A stretch of DNA of 10,582 nucleotides, from the NCBI GenBank assembly GCA_964485345.1, contig CAZAJB010000072.1, positions 1 to 10,582 of the forward strand, in the 5' to 3' direction. The position numbers and the translations under genes are program-made. The stretch comes from UBA5420 sp964485345 (lineage in GTDB: Bacteria > Bacillota > Limnochordia > Darwinibacteriales > Darwinibacteriaceae). The notes beneath the pieces are model-generated. The model had not been told where the DNA came from and made no database searches. It saw only the letters and a list, made by a program, of their open reading frames with translations. Below are positions 8,439 to 10,582 of the stretch, piece by piece (the stretch's first letter is position 1; each line of letters begins with the position of its first letter).

Positions 8439-9599
8439 CTAACCGCCATCGCTAGCGAGTATTGTCAAGCATTTAGCTACAAACTTGGCTATCTCCTCTA
8501 CTGCTGGAATCGTTACTGAGTTCCCAAACTGCTTGTATTGCTGCGTATCTGATATGCCCTCTGGAAAAGAAAAGCCTTCTCTACCATCCTCATCTAGGAA
8601 GGCATAGTTAATAAACCCCTGAAGTTTCCCCCACTCTGTAGGCGTCATTACTCGAATCCCCTCGTGGTTGAGAGGCGTCTTCTTACCCTTGATTTCGGTG
8701 CCTCCGATACCTTCACGAGGGTCATAAATGAGGTTGCGTTCCTTCCCTGACCCACCTGTTGCCAATATGGTGTTAGCAATTGGTGATGCTATGTCATCAC
8801 GATTCACCACGCGGTATCCAAATCCGTTTCCTTTGGCTTCCTCCCTTTTCCTATGCCGTTTCAGTGTCGCAAGATATCCTGAGGCTAAATAGTATTTTGC
8901 TTCGACTTCACTCTCAAGTAAATCGTTCAAATCTTCATAGATTCTTTGCCTTCTACCCTTGGGAAGTTGCGTAGGCAGACACTCCAGCAACTCTCTGTCA
9001 AACCGCTCACGATCAAAACCAATAATGTACGTTCGGGGACGGTTCTGGGGAACACCAAAGTCCTTTGAATTACGAATAAAGTCCCGTTCGGAATACTTCA
9101 GCCCACCACACTCGCTTCTCGAAACGCCAATTACCTTATAGTTCAACCTCACCTCTAACTCTTCAATTATGAACCTAAATGTTGCACCTTTGTCATGCCT
9201 AACCAAATGATCAACATTCTCGAGAAACACCGAACACGGACGGGTTCGCTCTATTATCTCGACAAGATGGTGGAATATTTGACCCTTTTCCTCGTTCTCG
9301 AAGCCCTCTTCTAGACCAACACGACTGAACGTTTGGCAAGGAAATCCCGCCAGCAAGACGTCATATTGTGTAGATTCCATGAGGGCCTTGAAATCCGCCG
9401 ATGTAACATCATTCCTGGGGTTTTCCCCATAAATGTGCTCATATGTCCTACAAGCCCATTCATCAGTTTCGGCTGACAGTACATTTTGAAATAGTCCTGT
9501 TAGTTCAAAGCCGCGCCTTATCCCTCCTATGCCAGCACAGAGATCGACGGTCTTGAACGTTGTTCTGCCAGCGACTTGGTCCTTCCCATTTTGAGCCAT
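8439..9599 (-). CDS. drmMII: DISARM DNA cytosine-5 methyltransferase DrmMII
   Basis: This 386-residue SAM-dependent enzyme methylates cytosine at C5 in a specific sequence. In class 2 DISARM it marks host DNA as self. All main C5-MTase motifs are in canonical order: motif I DLCAGIGG (19-26) for SAM binding, motif IV GFPCQTFS with catalytic Cys88, motif VI ENV (127-129), motif VIII QNRPR (185-189), a variable target-recognition region (about 205-280), motif IX around NTILATGG, RNLIYD and LQGF (326-329), and motif X QFGNSV (357-362). The ATG at 9599 is preferred over the in-frame ATG at 9620 because AAAGGAGG lies between the two, 9 nt before 9599. It is the first gene of the operon and its stop sits 12 nt before drmE. 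No restriction endonuclease gene is adjacent, so this is not a simple type II system. Target sequence cannot be read from the protein. Confidence 0.95.
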   Translation of the reverse strand: MAQNGKDQVAGRTTFKTVDLCAGIGGIRRGFELTGLFQNVLSAETDEWACRTYEHIYGENPRNDVTSADFKALMESTQYDVLLAGFPCQTFSRVGLEEGFENEEKGQIFHHLVEIIERTRPCSVFLENVDHLVRHDKGATFRFIIEELEVRLNYKVIGVSRSECGGLKYSERDFIRNSKDFGVPQNRPRTYIIGFDRERFDRELLECLPTQLPKGRRQRIYEDLNDLLESEVEAKYYLASGYLATLKRHRKREEAKGNGFGYRVVNRDDIASPIANTILATGGSGKERNLIYDPREGIGGTEIKGKKTPLNHEGIRVMTPTEWGKLQGFINYAFLDEDGREGFSFPEGISDTQQYKQFGNSVTIPAVEEIAKFVAKCLTILASDGG

Positions 9600-9608
9600 G
9601 GTACAAAA

Positions 9609-9616
9609 CCTCCTTT
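9609..9616 (-). promoter_or_regulatory. Ribosome binding site that sets the drmMII start
   Basis: AAAGGAGG on the minus strand is a near-perfect anti-16S match, 9 nt before the ATG at 9599. It lies inside the codons that would follow the upstream in-frame ATG at 9620. Initiation at 9599, giving a protein beginning MAQNGKDQ, is therefore the better call. Confidence 0.85.
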
Positions 9617-9639
9617 GCATTAGTCAATCACCTGCGTTT

Positions 9640-9660
9640 TTTATAGCTGGACGTTTCCAG
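9640..9660 (-). promoter_or_regulatory. Candidate operon promoter -10 box with adjacent small dyad
   Basis: TATAAA (9640-9645, minus strand) is the best -10-like hexamer near the operon start, about 40 nt upstream of the drmMII ATG. No good -35 box is found 16-18 nt upstream; the best partner, TTAGCG, has 3 of 6 matches at 20 nt. Directly upstream of TATAAA lies a perfect inverted repeat, CTGGA-AACG-TCCAG (9647-9660), in the spacer where an activator or repressor could bind. It could equally be chance, and the promoter assignment is weak. Confidence 0.28.
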
Positions 9661-9669
9661 TCGGCCGCT

Positions 9670-9706
9670 AAGTGATCCACTCTCGAGGTCCTCCTGAGTC
9701 TCACTT
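9670..9706. repeat. Interrupted nested dyad symmetry upstream of the DISARM operon
   Basis: A 37-bp stretch has AAGTGA at one end and TCACTT at the other. Inside are ACTC (9679-9682) paired with GAGT (9696-9699), and a central GAGGTCCTC with arms GAGG/CCTC (9685-9693). The nested arms share nearly the same centre (9688-9690). It could be an operator or a transcribed hairpin in the leader. There is no following T-run, so it is not a standard terminator. Confidence 0.35.
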
Positions 9707-9924
9707 GTTTAATGAAGATGAAATTGTTTGCATTTTCTACACTTCGTAGTCGAAATCCTCCCCTCCAGGCAATGAATGTTCTCCCTGATTACGTGCAAGC
9801 AAATAGGAGATGATTCTAGCAATCACCTATATTGAGCTGCAGTCACGTATCCTTTCCCACGCGACATTCAGCTAACAGCAATCAGTCTGGATCGATGTCT
9901 TGATAATCTAATGATCGACTCCCT

Positions 9925-10428
9925 TTGAGGCATCCGCAACATTCTTACTGTCCAAGGTATTGTTTTCTGGGCCATCCTGGGCAGTCTAGCAGATCGAGAG
10001 GATCCAACGTTCATACGCAACTAATCCGCGTCTTTGAAATAGTAGCAGTCTATTCCAATAGACAAAAGGGGAGAATCACAGAGAGCATTAAAGGTCCACT
10101 CCATGAGTTAAGCGGATTGATTGGTCTAGGCGAAGTCAAGACACGAATCAAGGACCTCAGGGCTTATGTTGCTTTTCAGCAACAATGTAAGAAGGCAGGC
10201 CTACTAAGTCAACTCATTTGTACCCATCTGGCTTTTTCTGGTCCACTTGGAACTGGCGAGACGACTGTAGCCAAGGCAGTTCGTGGTCTGCTCAAGCCAA
10301 TTGAAGCGCTAGAGAAACGACATTTCACTGAAGCTGTCCCTGGGAACCTGGTGGAGAGATTTGTAGATTATACCGCAGCAAATACAGCAGAGCTTGGTTA
10401 TGATCGATTGATCAGGGCTAAGCTCTAG
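9925..10428 (+). pseudogene. Truncated SpoVK/CbbX-type AAA+ ATPase fragment with a broken Walker A motif
   Basis: The frame is open for 167 residues, but only residues about 50-165 look like a protein family. LHELSGLIGLGEVKTRIKDL (59-78) matches the conserved LD.LIGL..VK..V..L lead-in of SpoVK/CbbX-like AAA+ proteins. HLAFSGPLGTGETT (101-114) is the Walker A strand, and residues 133-155 echo the HLVE..R..LV..YVG.TA..T segment. The invariant Walker A lysine is glutamate at residue 112 (GAG at 10258-10260, one transition from AAG). The frame stops before Walker B, sensor 1 and the arginine finger, so the product cannot be a working ATPase. The first 50 residues are low-quality sequence with no clear ribosome binding site at 9925, so the true ancestral start is probably elsewhere. 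I infer a decaying gene. The alternative is a non-catalytic AAA-like domain, which is less likely given the truncation. Confidence 0.6.
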
Positions 10429-10582
10429 ATGTAGGGTTTTGCTATTGCATTTTGGCAAGTTTGGGAGCGTTCTTCATGACCTCGCAATCCCGTTTCAGAA
10501 AGAATTCCGGTGCGATAGTTTATGACTCATCCATCTGTTACCGCAGGAACATCCGGAGAAGCTTCAACTTGCGTGGACTGTC
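10429..10582. other. Right-edge sequence with no recognisable gene
   Basis: The Walker B half expected for the upstream AAA+ remnant is not readable in any plus frame, and stops interrupt all three. On the minus strand one short frame reads APEFFLKRDCEVMKNAPKLAKMQ before a TAG at about 10450, which might be the end of a gene or a remnant. It is too short to assign. Confidence 0.35.

Larger units (their letters stand above)
9621..9924. other. Intergenic region between the DISARM operon and the AAA+ remnant
   Basis: About 300 bases hold no supportable gene on either strand. The left 90 bases contain the weak promoter candidate and the two dyads. From about 9710 to 9924 I see only short frames. 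Around 9926-10021 an alternative plus frame reads NILTVQGIVFWAILGSLAD, a hydrophobic stretch before a stop, which may be debris of a decayed gene. No tRNA, CRISPR repeat, IS end or terminator was recognised. Confidence 0.5.

Noticed and set aside
8439..9599. Ordinary type II restriction-modification methyltransferase
   Set aside because: There is no endonuclease gene beside it, and it is tightly packed with drmE, drmA and drmB in one operon.
9622..9627. TTGACT on the minus strand as a -35 box
   Set aside because: An 18-nt spacing puts the only -10-like hexamer (TACCAT) on top of the drmMII start codon, so the transcript would begin inside the gene.
1..10428. Simple model of DISARM inserted into one AAA+ gene, leaving two halves
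   Set aside because: The two fragments lie on opposite strands, both reading away from the operon. A single insertion would leave them on the same strand, and their sequence patterns suggest different AAA+ subfamilies.
1..10582. CRISPR arrays, tRNA genes, insertion sequence ends, attachment sites
   Set aside because: I looked for regularly spaced repeats, cloverleaf-type sequences and terminal inverted repeats in the non-coding parts and saw none I could support.

Overview
The window carries a class 2 DISARM anti-phage defence operon, read on the minus strand from about 9640 down to 292. It is flanked by decayed remnants of AAA+ ATPase genes. Gene order in transcription is drmMII (DNA cytosine-5 methyltransferase), drmE (class 2 marker protein), drmA (large SF2 helicase) and drmB (DUF1998 zinc protein). 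The combination of a C5 methyltransferase and DrmE with the DrmA/DrmB core is the signature of class 2 rather than class 1, which instead has DrmD and an adenine methyltransferase.

The host is most likely a member of the Bacillota, probably an endospore-former, with moderate GC by eye. The grounds are near-perfect GGAGG-type ribosome binding sites before every gene, free use of GTG starts, a SpoVK/CbbX-like AAA+ remnant next door, and the known presence of class 2 DISARM in Bacillus. This is an inference; no marker gene fixes the taxon.

Layout. 1-298 (minus): the central part of an AAA+ ATPase gene, broken across two reading frames and running off the left edge; it begins exactly where drmB ends. 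292-2136: drmB. 2140-5811: drmA. 5808-8426: drmE. 8439-9599: drmMII. 9600-9924: leader and intergenic region with a weak promoter candidate and two dyad symmetries. 9925-10428 (plus): a truncated SpoVK/CbbX-type AAA+ fragment whose Walker A lysine is replaced by glutamate. 10429-10582: no recognisable gene.

The four defence genes are tightly packed (gaps of 12 nt, a 4-nt ATGA overlap, then 3 nt), so they are almost certainly one translationally coupled transcript. The methyltransferase is expected to mark host DNA as self. DrmA and DrmB form the DNA-engaging core, and DrmE is the class-specific accessory of unknown biochemistry. drmC, the phospholipase-D-like gene usual in DISARM, is not in the window; the place after drmB is taken by the AAA+ remnant.
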